From the NCBI GenBank assembly GCA_008973525.1, contig WACJ01000521.1, forward strand, positions 930,001-994,000: a DNA stretch of 64,000 bases, given 5' to 3'. The notes below the pieces were generated by a model. The model did not search any database. It saw nothing but the letters and a program-made list of their open reading frames with translations, and was not told where the DNA came from. Source of the DNA: Stenopsyche tienmushanensis (taxonomy: Eukaryota; Arthropoda; Insecta; Trichoptera; Stenopsychidae). Shown one piece after another: positions 34,841 through 45,800 of the stretch (position 1 is its first letter; the number at the start of each line of letters is the position of its first letter). Made by a program: the position numbers and the translations under genes.

Positions 34841-35257
34841 CAGTGGTGTCAGGTCTGGAGACTCTATGACATACGGAATAGAGCATGTCCCGAGACAAAT
34901 AAATGCAATAGTGTCAGGTCAGATAACCGTGTGATTCACAGAATAGGACATGTGCCCGTACAAAGAAATCCAGTGGTGTCAGATCTAGAGATCCTGCATC
35001 CCACGGAATAGGGCACGTGCCCAGGCAAATTAATGCAGTGGTATGGGGTCTGAAAACCGTGCAAGCCACGGAATAGAGTACTTCCTCAGACAAATAAATT
35101 CATTGGTTTTAAGTATATGCAATTACGATGACGTAAAGGTAAAATTTTGGGCATTTTTCAGTGTTGAAAAAAAAATCTATTTCAACAATCCTGAACGTAA
35201 GACATAAAGACTATGTTTGAAACGTAGAAAAAATTGTCGGTCTATGTGCAAAAAACC
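34841..35257 (+). mobile_element. Element with 65-bp minisatellite and right terminal repeat
   Basis: Four full units and a partial fifth. The CAGTGGTGTC-like block is at 34841, 34906, 34971, 35036 and 35101, each exactly 65 bp apart. After about 100 bp of AT-rich DNA, GGTCTATGTGCAAAAAACC (35239-35257) ends it. That is the inverted form of the left end of the second array at 62701. The two loci are probably opposite halves of one transposon type carrying an internal tandem array. The left end here is missing. Confidence 0.7.
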
Positions 35258-36796
35258 TTACATAAATGAACTCAAGCCTGAAAAATTAAGAGTTCTCTGG
35301 ACATTGCTTAAATTACAACAAAATGCGATGATTTCAATATTTTCAACAATTAATTTAGCCTAAATCAGGACGTTAGAAGATATTCGCATGCACTTTACTA
35401 CTCACTGCTTTGAGTCCTCATAAAGATTTAATATTTTACACAACTTAATACCCTTTGATTGGTAAGTTTTTTTAAATTTTTGTAACGCAAACTTTCCGCG
35501 AGTGAGTTAATTTTGTCGAATTTTTCTTCTTTTTTTAAAAAATTATATGAAGAAATTAATACAACATTGTAAGGAAACATTTAAACACAATTATTGCCAG
35601 ATTTTTAAATCTTTTTAATACATAATTCGTTTGGAAAATCAAAATATTGATAATAATTTAATAAAAGCGCCTTGCGTAAATCAAAATATACGAAATTGAC
35701 TTGCGAAAAGCTAAACAAGCCTTCGAAAACCTGTTTTTTTTATAATTTGATATTAATTTCCAATTACTTGGATACAAGCCTCCATCTACCGTTTTGTTAT
35801 TTTTGACAGCTTCGTTAATATCGCCTATTTATATAGTATGAAATTAACGACGAATATCGAGCACCTTTTGATAGAAATCTTTTGTGAGCTAATTGCGCAT
35901 TTCACGCAAACCTCAACTAATACAACACTAATCTCGTATACAAGAAACGCACAATGCTTATAGCTTTCATTTTGATTTATAGCCAATATAATATTTATTA
36001 TTTTGCGTGACTTTTGCGTGCATATATCAATCTGTAAATAATGCAGGAGGTCATCGGATAAAATGGGGATTTAATCGCATTTTTTGGGTCTTTCTATTTT
36101 TTTAAATAAAAAAAATATAACAACGAAACTCACGCGTTGCACTCCCATAAATAAATTAAGGACACGGGTTCGATTCCCAAGACGTAGAAAATCCCACCCG
36201 CTAGAAAATTTATCGCAATGCAATATAAGCACGAGATTGCGACTAAAATTGCATTACATACAGAATCACGGTAGAATTTTCAAAGCTCCATTTAAAATTT
36301 ATTCTATTACTTCTTGTATCCAAGTTTTCTGTTACAATGAGCGTCGGAATAATTCAATAGTTTTAATTATGTACGATTGCAGGGAACTAAATTTGTTCCC
36401 TCGGTTTTTTGAGGAAATTTCGCTGGAAAATGTCTGGAAAACTTACATTAAATATTGATAAATTAATATTTGTATACAATCGTATCTATATATTATTACA
36501 GCCCTCAACGATCCAACTTTGAATGAAACAAACAAATTCGAACATTCAATCAATCCATTCCACAACTCGATTCATAATAATTTATTAATGGATTTCAATG
36601 TGAAAATATACTATTATTTTAACCATATGCCAGCCCTTAAAGCTATAAACAAATAACAATTTTAAATATTTCAATATTTTTTTTCTCCTTAAGTTATTAT
36701 TATAAATTATATATCTTAACATGGGATAAAATGAACCACAAATAAAATCATCATTTTATTGAGCGCATAGCACAAGTCTGGTGGATTGATTTCGAG
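35258..36796. other. Unassigned AT-rich DNA
   Basis: The 124-codon frame at 36084-36458 has no domain. A B-box-like GGTTCGATTCCC lies at about 36168 but without an A box or tRNA fold. Confidence 0.3.
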
Positions 36797-36797
36797 A

Positions 36798-36870
36798 TTA
36801 ACCCTTTGATGAGTATGCACGCAAATGTTGAGTGTATGCCCACATATATGGTATACAGGGTTCAAAGCTT
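36798..36870 (+). mobile_element. piggyBac-like left end
   Basis: TTAACCCTTTGATGAGTATG with CACGCAAATGTTGAG, most like the left end of the 7.68-8.08 kb copy. Followed directly by the AT-rich repeat, so possibly split by it. Confidence 0.55.
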
Positions 36871-36874
36871 AAAC

Positions 36875-37210
36875 TTTTAAGAACACATGTTTCGAAGGAA
36901 CTTTCAAAATTCCAATTATTTACAGAGTTATGGTAATTTTAGCGACATGACAACTAAACCGATCCTACAAGAGTTAAATCTTTAAACTCGTTTTTATCAA
37001 AACTACTTTTTTCATCAATATTGACATGATATCTCAAGTTTTAATTAATTGATTAACTTCAAATTCTCTACAAATATTTTTTATATAATTTTCTATTGTC
37101 CTTTTTTACCCTTATATTTTATCAGGATATTTTTCATTTTTTTTTTATTTTGAAAATCATAAAAAAATATTTTTTGATTTTTTACTGCTCTCTTAGGCGT
37201 GAAAAAATAT
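36875..37210 (+). repeat. AT-rich dispersed repeat
   Basis: AACTTTCAAAATTCC, ATTGACATGATATCTCAAG, TTTTCTATTGTCC and later poly-A/T blocks match the 6.8 kb copy. The end is eroded. Confidence 0.55.
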
Positions 37211-37353
37211 TTAAAAAATTGCAAAAATAATCACTCAAATACGATTTTCATTCCCAGTGGCTGAATTTCAAATCTGCTTTTATCAAACTTAAAAAAAGAA
37301 GCTCATAGTATTTTTTCTGGAAGATTAAAAAAATATCCTTAAAAAAAATTAGC

Positions 37354-38395
37354 GGCATTAACCATTTATCGTGCCTACAAATCCAATTGTCTCTCAGGAC
37401 CGCGCAGCATGAGTCAAGCTTGTATATCAATAAATGAACCTTAACACTGTTGATAGTACACAATATACGTTCATTTCTTTGCGTAAACATAAACAATACA
37501 CTTGTTTATCATCAGTTTTAGCGACAAAATAATGCATTTGTTGAATACACTTGGGTTTGTTTTTATGCGTTTTTGAAGTTATGCGGTTTTCAAAAATAAT
37601 TACCTTTTTTATGCGAATGCGCATAAAAAAATATGAAATTCATCCACATTTAAAGCGTCCACATGTAAAAATAGTTTTTATAAAAAAAGGGCATCATTTC
37701 CACTTTTTAAAAGTATTATATTAAAAACTATAGAATGAGTTTCTAACTGCACTTGAAGTTTAGAAAAAGTTTTCAATTTTGGATTGTATAAATAATGTTT
37801 CATGTGCAGTATCTCAGATTACTCCACACACTTTAAATTCTTGTTGGAAAGCAGTTTGGTACGAATGTGACATTGTCAGCTGAAATCATTACTTTAGCAA
37901 TTCCAGTGAAATTTTAATTGTAATGTAATTATTGATTAATCTTCGCAAAGTTTTTTTTATGCGATTTTTGATACATTTTATCACATTGATTTGAAGTTAT
38001 GCGATTTTTAAAAACAACGAAACCTATCCCTAAGTTTTCTATGTAGTTCATAAAAACACACCCAAGTGTATATATAATTAATTTATGTGGCTTTCTTCTA
38101 TTTATTTTTTTATTATAAGAAGACCCCATAATTAATGGTTTTCAAATAGACTCGGACAAATTGTATTATAATTTTAATGTTTTTCTTTTCGCCATGTTGA
38201 TAATTAATGTGATAAAAAAAAGTTCAATTATCGCTCAAATTTTATTTGAAATGTGACAGAATAATAAAAGAGATCGTTAATGTAATATAAACGTGTAGGG
38301 GTACCTTTACAACACAACCTTGCCATCGATGTACGAGTGTATGATGAGACGCAAGACACATATGCGCGATTACTCTTCAACGGGTTAATCATAAT
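37354..38395 (+). mobile_element. piggyBac-like MITE split by another element
   Basis: Left half 37354-37540 holds CTCTCAGGACCGCGCAGCAT, TATATCAATAAATGAACC and the CACAATATACG block. Right half 38071-38395 holds ATTTATGTGGCTTT, GTGTAGGGGTACCTTTACA and GATGAGACGCAAGACAC. The right terminus is CAACGGGTTAA. The two halves line up with the undivided copy at 57980-58437. The CACTTGGGT element (37546-38070) lies exactly between them. Confidence 0.75.
37546..38070. mobile_element. CACTTGGGT MITE, complete
   Basis: 525 bp including the flanking TA at each end. Inverted ends: TACACTTGGGTTTGTTTTTA at the left, and the same motif (with G for T at one position) in reverse at 38047-38070. Subterminal TTATGCG/CGCATAA motifs are repeated in both directions. 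TA flanks and long inverted ends fit a non-autonomous Tc1/mariner-type element. It is non-coding. Confidence 0.8.
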
Positions 38396-39518
38396 TTTTA
38401 TCCACCTTTCGACTTATCTTCTCTGAATTAATAGAGCATCCAGATAAGAAGAGATTGTCAGATTGAGATATAACCTAGTGAAGCTTAAAAATAATTATTA
38501 TTTTGCCGCCGCTCATTTAAACGTGAAATCATTAGCTAATTATTTATCTGAGATGCTTTCATAAATATTTCATATAATTTGGCTAGCTTTTAATATGTTT
38601 CCCTCGGGATAAAAACTCCATTATTGATTTAATTACGTACCTTTGCCAATAATGTTAACATTCGTGTACAAGTAGCTGAAATCGGAAAATTTATATCAAT
38701 TTGGAGGGCAGAACATGATTCGATAATATAATTCGATACCAAATACCGATGGTGCTTTAATAATGTAGAGCATTCGAGACCCGACGCCTAATGAATATAG
38801 ATCGACCTGAGATTTTGTACGTTTTTGAATAGCTGAAGGTCGATTCCAGTCTAGCCATTTAGTCAAATTAATTTTCGTTTAACAACGGCGATTTTCCTAA
38901 ATTAACTATAATTTCAGATCAAAGCCACTGGGTTGAATCACCTGGATAATTGGGCGCCGTGAGTCCAGACAAATCACGCCTAGTAAATTTTAATTATAAA
39001 TTCGCCGACGAATGTACGTTTCGGCGGCGCCCTAAATAATATCCCCAGGCTTACCAATAAAAAGCTCGAATGTAAGCTCGGGGCTTCCGAGCTTTATAAA
39101 TTTACATCCCGATACACATAACGCTGATAGTTGTGGGAGAACTTTGAGACGCTGACGTGGCTCCCGAATTACGTCGATGAACCCGGCTCACGTTTCAATC
39201 GCTCCCGGATAGTGCAAATAAGGCACTTGATGGAGCCAAAATTACACATTGTCTGCGAAACATTGTTTTACACCGAATATTTGAGTTGTTGTGCAAATGT
39301 CAGGATTTAATTTGTGCTTCACATGGGCATCGCCGGTAAACACCGACTTAAATTTTTGTTATAAAAAGGGGACTATCGCGTTCGGAATTCATCGTTATGG
39401 ATGATCCCTCAGGGCGACATTGAAACTTTAAAATGCCCCCAAATAAAAAGCTATTGTTCCCTATGGTAATCAAAAAAACGCTGACGGAATCAATAAATTT
39501 GCTTATCGTATGCCTAAT
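38396..39518. other. Unassigned DNA with a GC-richer centre
   Basis: 38930-39240 is distinctly less AT-rich and not similar to any repeat here. It contains GCCGACGAATGTACG/TTTCGGCGGCGCC and AGCTCGG...CCGAGCT inverted patches. No exon is recognisable, so host regulatory DNA is the likeliest reading. Confidence 0.35.
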
Positions 39519-39519
39519 T

Positions 39520-39572
39520 TTCTATAGCGTGGTCCCTATCTCGACGCTATAAGAGGGTTGGCTATACTGCAA
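39520..39572. repeat. TATAGCGTCC-family terminus
   Basis: TCTATAGCGTGG and GACGCTATAAGAGGGTTGGC face each other within about 50 bp and resemble the termini at 45.77 and 50.67 kb. Confidence 0.45.
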
Positions 39573-39810
39573 AAATAACAGCTTGATATCAAAGCTTGTT
39601 ATTTTCTATGCGAGGACTTGTAATATTTTATGCCATGTTAAAAATTGCACAAAAACCTATAAATAGGCAACTGTTGTTGTAGTGAAATAGATCCTGGACT
39701 TTATCATTATAATTCAAATTCAAACACAGGTTATGGAAGAATTTTCACTATAAAGACTAATTTAAAACATCAGTAGTATAAGTATTTTCAAGATCTGAAA
39801 AAGTAAATTC

Positions 39811-40605
39811 ACTTGGTTCTATTTTTATGCGGATCTTTTTATGCGATTTTGAAGTTATGCGGTTTTAAAAAGTATTGGAACCAATCCCTCATTTATCTAT
39901 AAAGACGAAATGCGAATAAGCATAAAAAAAAGTCACGATCTGCGTAAAAATGTCTCCAAATCATGAACTGCCTAAAAAATTTATGGTTAAATTTTAGTAC
40001 AAAGTTTAACCCTTTGAATAGAGTGCTAATTTAAAATCATGATAAACTTAGATCGTATATTTGTCTGCCCACCACTTATCATCTGTACAAATCCACTTAC
40101 TTCTCAGGACCGTCGCAGCGTGTATGAAATCTGTATTTAAATAAATAAACACAAACAATAGCACACAACATTCGGTAATTTCTTTGCGTAAACATAAACA
40201 ATACACTTGAAATCAATTAATTCATTATTAGTGGATAAATTTGGGTTAATGATCTATACAATCGTACGATGTACACAAGGCACTCTCTCATTTTACATTT
40301 AAAAAAAACGATTTCAACATAGAAGCATAACGTTCATTCGTTCATTCGTTCGTATGCTGACTAGACTTTAATAAATCAATTCTAAGATAAATATGTAGTG
40401 TTTTTATTTTAATGGTTTTTTTATAAACTTTTTTATGCGATTTTTAATACACTCTATCACAGTGATTTGAAATTATGCGGTTTTTAAAAATTTTGCAAAC
40501 TATCCTTCAGTTTTTTATGTAGTTCTAGTCTTTTTTTATGCGATTTTTTTATGCGACTCCCCGTGGAACGTATCTATCGCATAAAAAAAGACCCAAATGT
40601 ACTTG
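39811..40605. mobile_element. CACTTGGGT element with nested piggyBac-like MITE
   Basis: Outer ends: TTCACTTGGTTCTATTTTTA at the left and, at the right, CGCATAAAAAAAGACCCAAA. It is split by a piggyBac-like element starting TTAA at 40006 and CCCTTTGAA at 40010. That insert runs through TCAGGACCGTCGCAGCG and CACAACATTCGG to about 40320. The right half carries the same CTCCCCGTGGAACGTATC block as the 19.4 kb copy. Confidence 0.75.
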
Positions 40606-40623
40606 TAATAACAACGAAGTTCA

Positions 40624-41070
40624 TTAAGGGATTATTCTAGGCTAGAGGTACAAATTTTGGGTGTTTTTTTTTAAGTTCGATAAAAAAGAAATAAAAAATA
40701 TTAGTAAATAATATTCAAAAAATTTTTAAAAATATAGGCTGGTAATGTATAAGGGGTAAAAAAGGGCATCTAATAATAGTCATTTAAAATTTTAAAAATT
40801 AAAAAGATTCTTAATTAGTAAATATTTCGCTAATCCCTACTTCAAAGAAAAAAAAATATTTTCACATTTTTTTTTAAATAGTTAAAAATAAACTTTTGAC
40901 ATAAATCTGATAGAAACAATAGAAGGTTATATGAAGTAGATTTGTACCAAATTTGAAGTAAAATAGTAAATTAGAGCTTGAAATATCACGTCAACCGTGT
41001 TGAAAAAAGTAGTTTTAGTAGATTTCATTCTGTAGGAACCGGCTTAGTTGAAATTTAAAAATTTAAACTT
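40624..41070 (-). repeat. AT-rich dispersed repeat
   Basis: Reverse copy. It starts with CTAGAGGTACAAATTTTGGG (the reverse of the 7.35 kb end), then GGGTAAAAAAGGGCATC, TGACATAAATCTGATAGAAA and ATATCACGTCAACCGTGTTG. Confidence 0.65.
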
Positions 41071-41499
41071 ACTTGCTTTCTTAAAAATAGACTTTTAAAA
41101 ATCAAAAATATTTTTCCGTGAGCTGAAGGGCTAGGATCCAAAAGTATTCGCGCGCTAGCTTCATTTCACCAGACTAATAGGCGCCAACGTGGTGCATCCG
41201 TTAAACGTCTCGCAAAACAAATTTCGCACATAAACAACGGTGTTGCTTATTTAAAAACCTTTTTGGATACACGCCCAATAACTCTCACAAAATTTCATCG
41301 CAATCGTATGAATGTTTTAGAGATTTATAGTCCGCATGCAAACTAACTTGTGAACAAAAAATCATTTTTATTTCAGATATAGCCTATATTATTTTGTATA
41401 TACAATCAAAACTTCATGCTCTCAATATTAACATGCAATGACATTATAACGTCGTTCAAATGTTAAATGTAAAAACATGTTAAAGTCGCATTAAGCGCC
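41071..41499. other. Unassigned AT-rich DNA
   Basis: 41270-41400 loosely resembles the 120-bp tandem family (TTTCATCGCAATCG) but is too diverged to assign. Confidence 0.3.
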
Positions 41500-41640
41500 A
41501 AGACTGCCTCGAGTTTTCCCGTACACATTCCCGCACAGCAGTGATGTTATTAATAGACCTTGCATTTTGGTGACGTACGGATATTGGCTGATTATTTAAC
41601 GAATTGATTGATTCAAATTTGGTCACCAAATGTCATATAG
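41500..41640 (-). repeat. Dispersed repeat shared with the right edge of the window
   Basis: On the minus strand, TAAATAATCAGCCAATATCC, GTACGTCACC, TTAATAACATCACTGCTGTG and GGAAAACTCGAGGC match 63865-63985 on the plus strand. Confidence 0.7.
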
Positions 41641-42559
41641 TCGACTCGAACAGAGCACCAATTTAGAAAATAAAATTTGATATTTTACACACGTTTTTCA
41701 AGGCTATAAATTTCCATAAAAATTTGTCATGCATTAATAAATAATTAATAATAAATTTGTTGCATTTCTTTTTAATAATATAGCCACTATAATCTAACAA
41801 ATTTTGATGGTCCATATTGAAAAACTTTATATTTTAATGAGTCATTTGTAGCATAGTTAGCTCGTTCAAAAATGTGCAATACTGTATGGAGGGATATCAG
41901 ATTTAATTGTCTCGCCGTCTGGGCTCTCTAAATAGATTAGTCGTGGTCTGGGTCGTTAAGGTGTTAATGACTTTCCTTAAGCAACATATTCTCCAAATCT
42001 AAATCACAAAATGATACTACACCCTTAAAGGTCACATTCGAGCGCCATTCCTCATATATCCCAGCGCAAAAAAACCTAACAATGCCGATGTGAATAACTC
42101 ACTGTATTATGTTTATTTTTAGCTTTATTTTATTTCGGCCATCCAAAAAAAATGCGCATGAAGTTGTAGGCCTCTTTCGCGTAGGGGCGCTTTTCATACC
42201 CCATTTTATTATGTAAGAACGGTGTAGTTAAGTCGTCTCATGAATGCAAAATTTAGCGACCCCTAAAAACTTCGTTTGAATTCACATGCTTCATTCAATT
42301 AAGCACGGTCAATGTTGCCCTGACGTATGCAAATACATTTTTCCTGAATGTCTGAATATGTAAATATGGATCTAATGTCTTATTCTGAGCGTTTGAAATT
42401 CATATTTTAAAAATATTTTCGGCCATTCCGTTAATCGTGCACGCTATCGGGACTGATTAGCAGGAATGCTTTTCAAAGAATGATTTAATATGCATGTATT
42501 ATTTTTGCTGACGTTTTTGATGCCTTAATATTATGATAAATGTGTATTCTGGTCCTAGC
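41641..42559. other. Unassigned DNA
   Basis: No gene or repeat recognised. Confidence 0.3.
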
Positions 42560-42910
42560 AGAATGAAATCTTTAAACGCGTTTTTCTCAAAACTACTTTA
42601 CTACTTTCAACACGGTTGACATCATATCTCAAGTTTTAATAAATAGATTTATTTCAAATTTGTTATAAATCTTTTTTATATGATTTTCTATTGTGCTTAC
42701 CAGATTTATGTTAAAATTTTATTTGTAACTATTTTTAAAAAAAAAAATGAATCTGTGAAAAATTAAGGCTAAAAATTACTTTATTTTTATTTTATTTTTT
42801 ATGTAGAAACTATAACGATATTTTTATATTTAAATGACTAGAAGTATAGAAATCGTGTACCCTCTTTTTGACAATATGAAGATTTTTGGCATTTTTTTTA
42901 GAAAATACAA
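42560..42910 (+). repeat. AT-rich dispersed repeat
   Basis: GGTTGACATCATATCTCAAG, TTATATGATTTTCTATTGTG and CCAGATTTATGTTAAAATTT match the 6.8 kb copy. Confidence 0.65.
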
Positions 42911-43320
42911 TCAATATTTGTAAGAAAAGGGTGCGCTATTTGTCATGTGCGCACATGCAGGGATGATATGTTTGTTTGGAAACGGGCGATACATTTGATA
43001 GTAACGTAGCGAGATCTCAGATGAGATATTAAATATTAAGGGAGCACCGTTTTCGCAAGTGTTGGTGTAGTCGGGGGTTGAAGGGTGGAATCCTTTGGGG
43101 GTGGCGGCGCCGGCGCCCTGCAACGCCCTTTGTGCGATCGACGCCGGCGCGATCCACAAGTGCTGAGCAACAAGCAACACAACTCTCGTTGCACTCAATG
43201 CACCTTGTGCCCTGCACATCGGGATATAACCTATTTACCCCATGACCGGAATTATCCACCCCTTCAACAAAATTTCGACACGAAATTTGAAACCATATTG
43301 TAGCTGCTTATAATAAACAC
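42911..43320. other. GC-richer island, unassigned
   Basis: 43070-43210 is CpG-rich (GGCGGCGCCGGCGCC). Overlapping open frames on both strands (42911-43219 minus, 43085-43303 plus) are compatible with low stop density rather than a gene. No domain seen. Confidence 0.35.
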
Positions 43321-43357
43321 TATACGTAGTTAGCATTAATACTTCAATCAAGTTCCC

Positions 43358-43500
43358 ACGCTACAACTTTTAGCCACGTCTATCGAAACCCTAGCCACTT
43401 TGTATCGCAAGAAGACGACGTTTATTTAGCAATGATTAACGTAAACTACTTGTAGACAAAAAATCAGCTTTGCAGCTTTTAATTTAATGCCGGTATGTAC
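43358..43500 (+). repeat. Dispersed repeat shared with 57.3 kb
   Basis: CGCTACAAC, TTTTAGCCAC, TATCGAAACCCTAGCCAC and AGACGACGTTTATTTA, then a CAGCTTTGCAG block, recur in order at 57332-57475. Possibly an LTR fragment; class not proven. Confidence 0.6.
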
Positions 43501-43924
43501 AAAACAAAAGTTAGATCTTTGAAATTCCTTCTCGTTTTTTATTATAATCTGATTTTATTATAAGCTTATCCATCGTTGATCCATGAAATTTCAAGCTTTT
43601 ATTCTAATGCCATAATGATTTAAGCATAGGTTTTCATAATAAATGCGTTAGTTAAGACCCAATTTTAATTTCTTTAAAATTAAATTTTCCATCAATTTGT
43701 CAGGCTAGATTTATCCAGTACCACAACTGCTATTTTGGATTATAAGCTTTTTCTTCATAAATTATGTTTTAGCACGACAACACGTCCAATCATGGGTCGT
43801 TATTAAAATTTATTACATGAAGGATTGCGGCGAAACAAGGCGAGATCAAGCTATCAAATCAAATAAAATTTTCCGTACTAAATTATTTTGTAAAATAAAT
43901 TAAAACTCAAGGTTTCGCTGCATT
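43501..43924. other. AT-rich spacer
   Basis: Nothing recognised. Confidence 0.3.
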
Positions 43925-44337
43925 CGAGCGAAATATGAGGGTGGTCCAGAAAGTGTTTGTATGCCAGTGTCATAGACCCCCACCGCCAGCTCTTTTTTGA
44001 TTAACTTTTGGATTCTGGGGTGTAATGACACACCCACACCTCATCTCCCGTCACCATGAAGTCCAGAAAAGCTTCGTGCCGTGTTCGTGGGCCATGTGAG
44101 GGGCCAGTAGGACACAAAGATCTGGTGACCCGTCCTGGCGCCCTCAGCGCCTTCAATACATTTTGCGAAAGCTTTGGCGCGAAATGCGTCGATGGCGGCT
44201 ACTACGCCAAGCACTGGTCCGCTCCAGAGGCTGTCGGGGCTAGTACCGTCGAGTAAAGTAGAGTCACACCCACATTGAGATAAGATGGGAAGCTCAGAAG
44301 CTCGTCTACATTTACAGCGTGCAGCCGCGCGGCTGAC

Positions 44338-44380
<43 letters not shown>

Positions 44381-45004
44381 CCTTCATTTTTTAATTTTTA
44401 ATTTTATTTTATTTTATTATTATTATTATTTTTTTTTCATTATATCCCCTTTATGGTTTCGCGCTTTGCATTGCGCTCGGTCACCAGATTGAGCAGAAGT
44501 TGGTTCCTCCAGGGGGACGTTAAATTAGTTTTTCACTAAATTAGTGTTGTTAGATGTGCGGGCTGTCATAAGGTCGTTTTTCCACTTATGCAGGACGATC
44601 CAAAAATTCAAGCGCGGTGGTCACGCAATTTTGACGGTGCTACGGTGTGAATATTCTGGACACCTATCTCGCATATAACTTCTTGTAATCAAGTTTTTCC
44701 GACACATTATTACCAAGAAGACTTTAAAAAATATCAGGAATTCTTCGCGAAGGTTGACAAGCGTCAAACGATGGTCATTTTGCGCTTGTTCTTCAATTTG
44801 TTGCACCAGTTTGTCAGAAATTACCGATGGTCTTCCACCTTTTGCCTCATACGGCGTATCATATCACTACCATAAGCTTTAACGAGCTCCTGATGGATAT
44901 TCGACCGGATCTCGCATGGACGGGAGATGGAACGCGCGACGACTTCTCCATTGGAAGAATTTACTGTGACCGAACAAAATGGCCGACAACACGCGAAAAC
45001 ATTG
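43925..45004 (-). pseudogene. mariner transposase relic interrupted by a LINE fragment
   Basis: Reading the minus strand from about 44960: NIHQELVKAYGSDM (N-terminus), a deletion, then VQQIEEQAQNDHRLTLVNL (helix-turn-helix), RQNCVTTALEFLDRPA, the LINE insertion, and after it AFLDFMVTGDEVWVCHYTPE at about 44075-44010. DETW has become DEVW, but the catalytic Asp is kept. The related copy at 48.36-48.96 kb lacks the LINE, which confirms the order of events. Stops and deletions make it inactive. Confidence 0.85.
44076..44580 (+). mobile_element. Short R1-clade LINE copy (ORF2 tail and 3' UTR)
   Basis: RVRGPCEGPVGHKDLVTRPG and FGAKCVDGGYYAKHWS (within 44083-44230) match residues about 760-808 of the long copy. 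The frame then ends at TAA (44254), earlier than in the long copy. The 3' UTR follows with GCAGCCGCGCGGCTGACC, interrupted by an exact run of 40 T (44341-44380) and AT-rich filler, then GATGTGCGGGCTG. The final 70-90 bases of the long copy's 3' end are absent. No target duplication is evident. Confidence 0.85.
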
Positions 45005-45240
45005 CACCTGCAATTACCGACCGATTGCTTCTTGCGCGTGTTCCGTTGCCGGTTGGCTAACGAGGTGGGATTCGAGGAGAGTCGTCGGTTGACCTTGGCT
45101 GCGGAAGGTTGTCCTTCTCGCAGCCAAATCTCTCTCTCAGTGTTGAATAATTATTTAGTTTAGAAAAGATTTTTGTTATAACTTTTTGTTAGATGCGCGG
45201 TCATCCCGACGAACGCATGGGAGCGGGGAGCTCCTACATA
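45005..45240 (+). repeat. GC-rich dispersed repeat
   Basis: GTCGTCGGTTGACCTTGGCT, TTCTCGCAGCCAAATCTCTC and CATGGGAGCGGGGAGC recur at 50.85-51.05 kb, and the first two blocks in reverse at 60.5-60.7 kb. Non-coding; class unknown. It abuts the mariner relic. Confidence 0.65.
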
Positions 45241-45754
45241 ACATATATTTTACAAATAGAATATTTTTTAAGTCTTCGAATTTTACAAAATGCCAATTGT
45301 ACAATTGAGTCTCACTCAAATGTTGAATATATTTTTGTTTTCGTTGTAATCGCATTTTACTCAAATAAAGACTAAAAATAAAGCAAAACAAGGCATTAGA
45401 GATGCTGCTAGACTTCTGAGAATTAGGGTAATTTATTGAGTTTGGTAGAATTAAGGTACTCATCGTTCATCCCTTTATGATAGAATATACTGAAACAATG
45501 GTGATAAAGGCACAATATGATTAGGCAGTTTATTTTGCGAATTACTTGAATATTATTTATCCCTAAATATTTTTAGTCATATTACATAGCATTGAACTTC
45601 TTAAATTAATAAAATAATTTCGGGGAATCCCTTGACGATAAATAATCATGTTGATGATCCATGTAAACAATATGAATCTTCCTAAAATGGGAAGCCTTAG
45701 TTGTGACAATCGCGGGCCGTATGTTAACCGCTTATTAATACTTTGGCTATCTGA
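45241..45754. other. Unassigned AT-rich DNA
   Basis: Short overlapping frames, no domain. Confidence 0.3.
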
Positions 45755-45759
45755 CACAC

Positions 45760-45800
45760 AGTAAACCCTCCTATAGCGTCCACTTTGCAGATCGCAGATT
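45760..45800 (+). repeat. TATAGCGTCC-family terminus
   Basis: CAGTAAACCCTCCTATAGCG, the reverse complement (with small changes) of the terminus at 50672-50696. Confidence 0.55.

Noticed and set aside
36160..36190. tRNA-like B box (GGTTCGATTCCC)
   Set aside because: No A box at the right distance and no cloverleaf can be folded from the flanks; the match is short.
36084..36458. 124-codon open frame
   Set aside because: No domain, low-complexity AT-rich codons, and no splice or start context.
40329..40352. Short CGTTCATT microsatellite
   Set aside because: Only about three repeats; too short to be noteworthy.
42911..43303. Overlapping frames on both strands suggesting a gene
   Set aside because: Both are open because of local GC content; neither has a domain.
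44202..44387. Lysine-rich minus-strand frame
   Set aside because: It is the reverse of the 40-T run.
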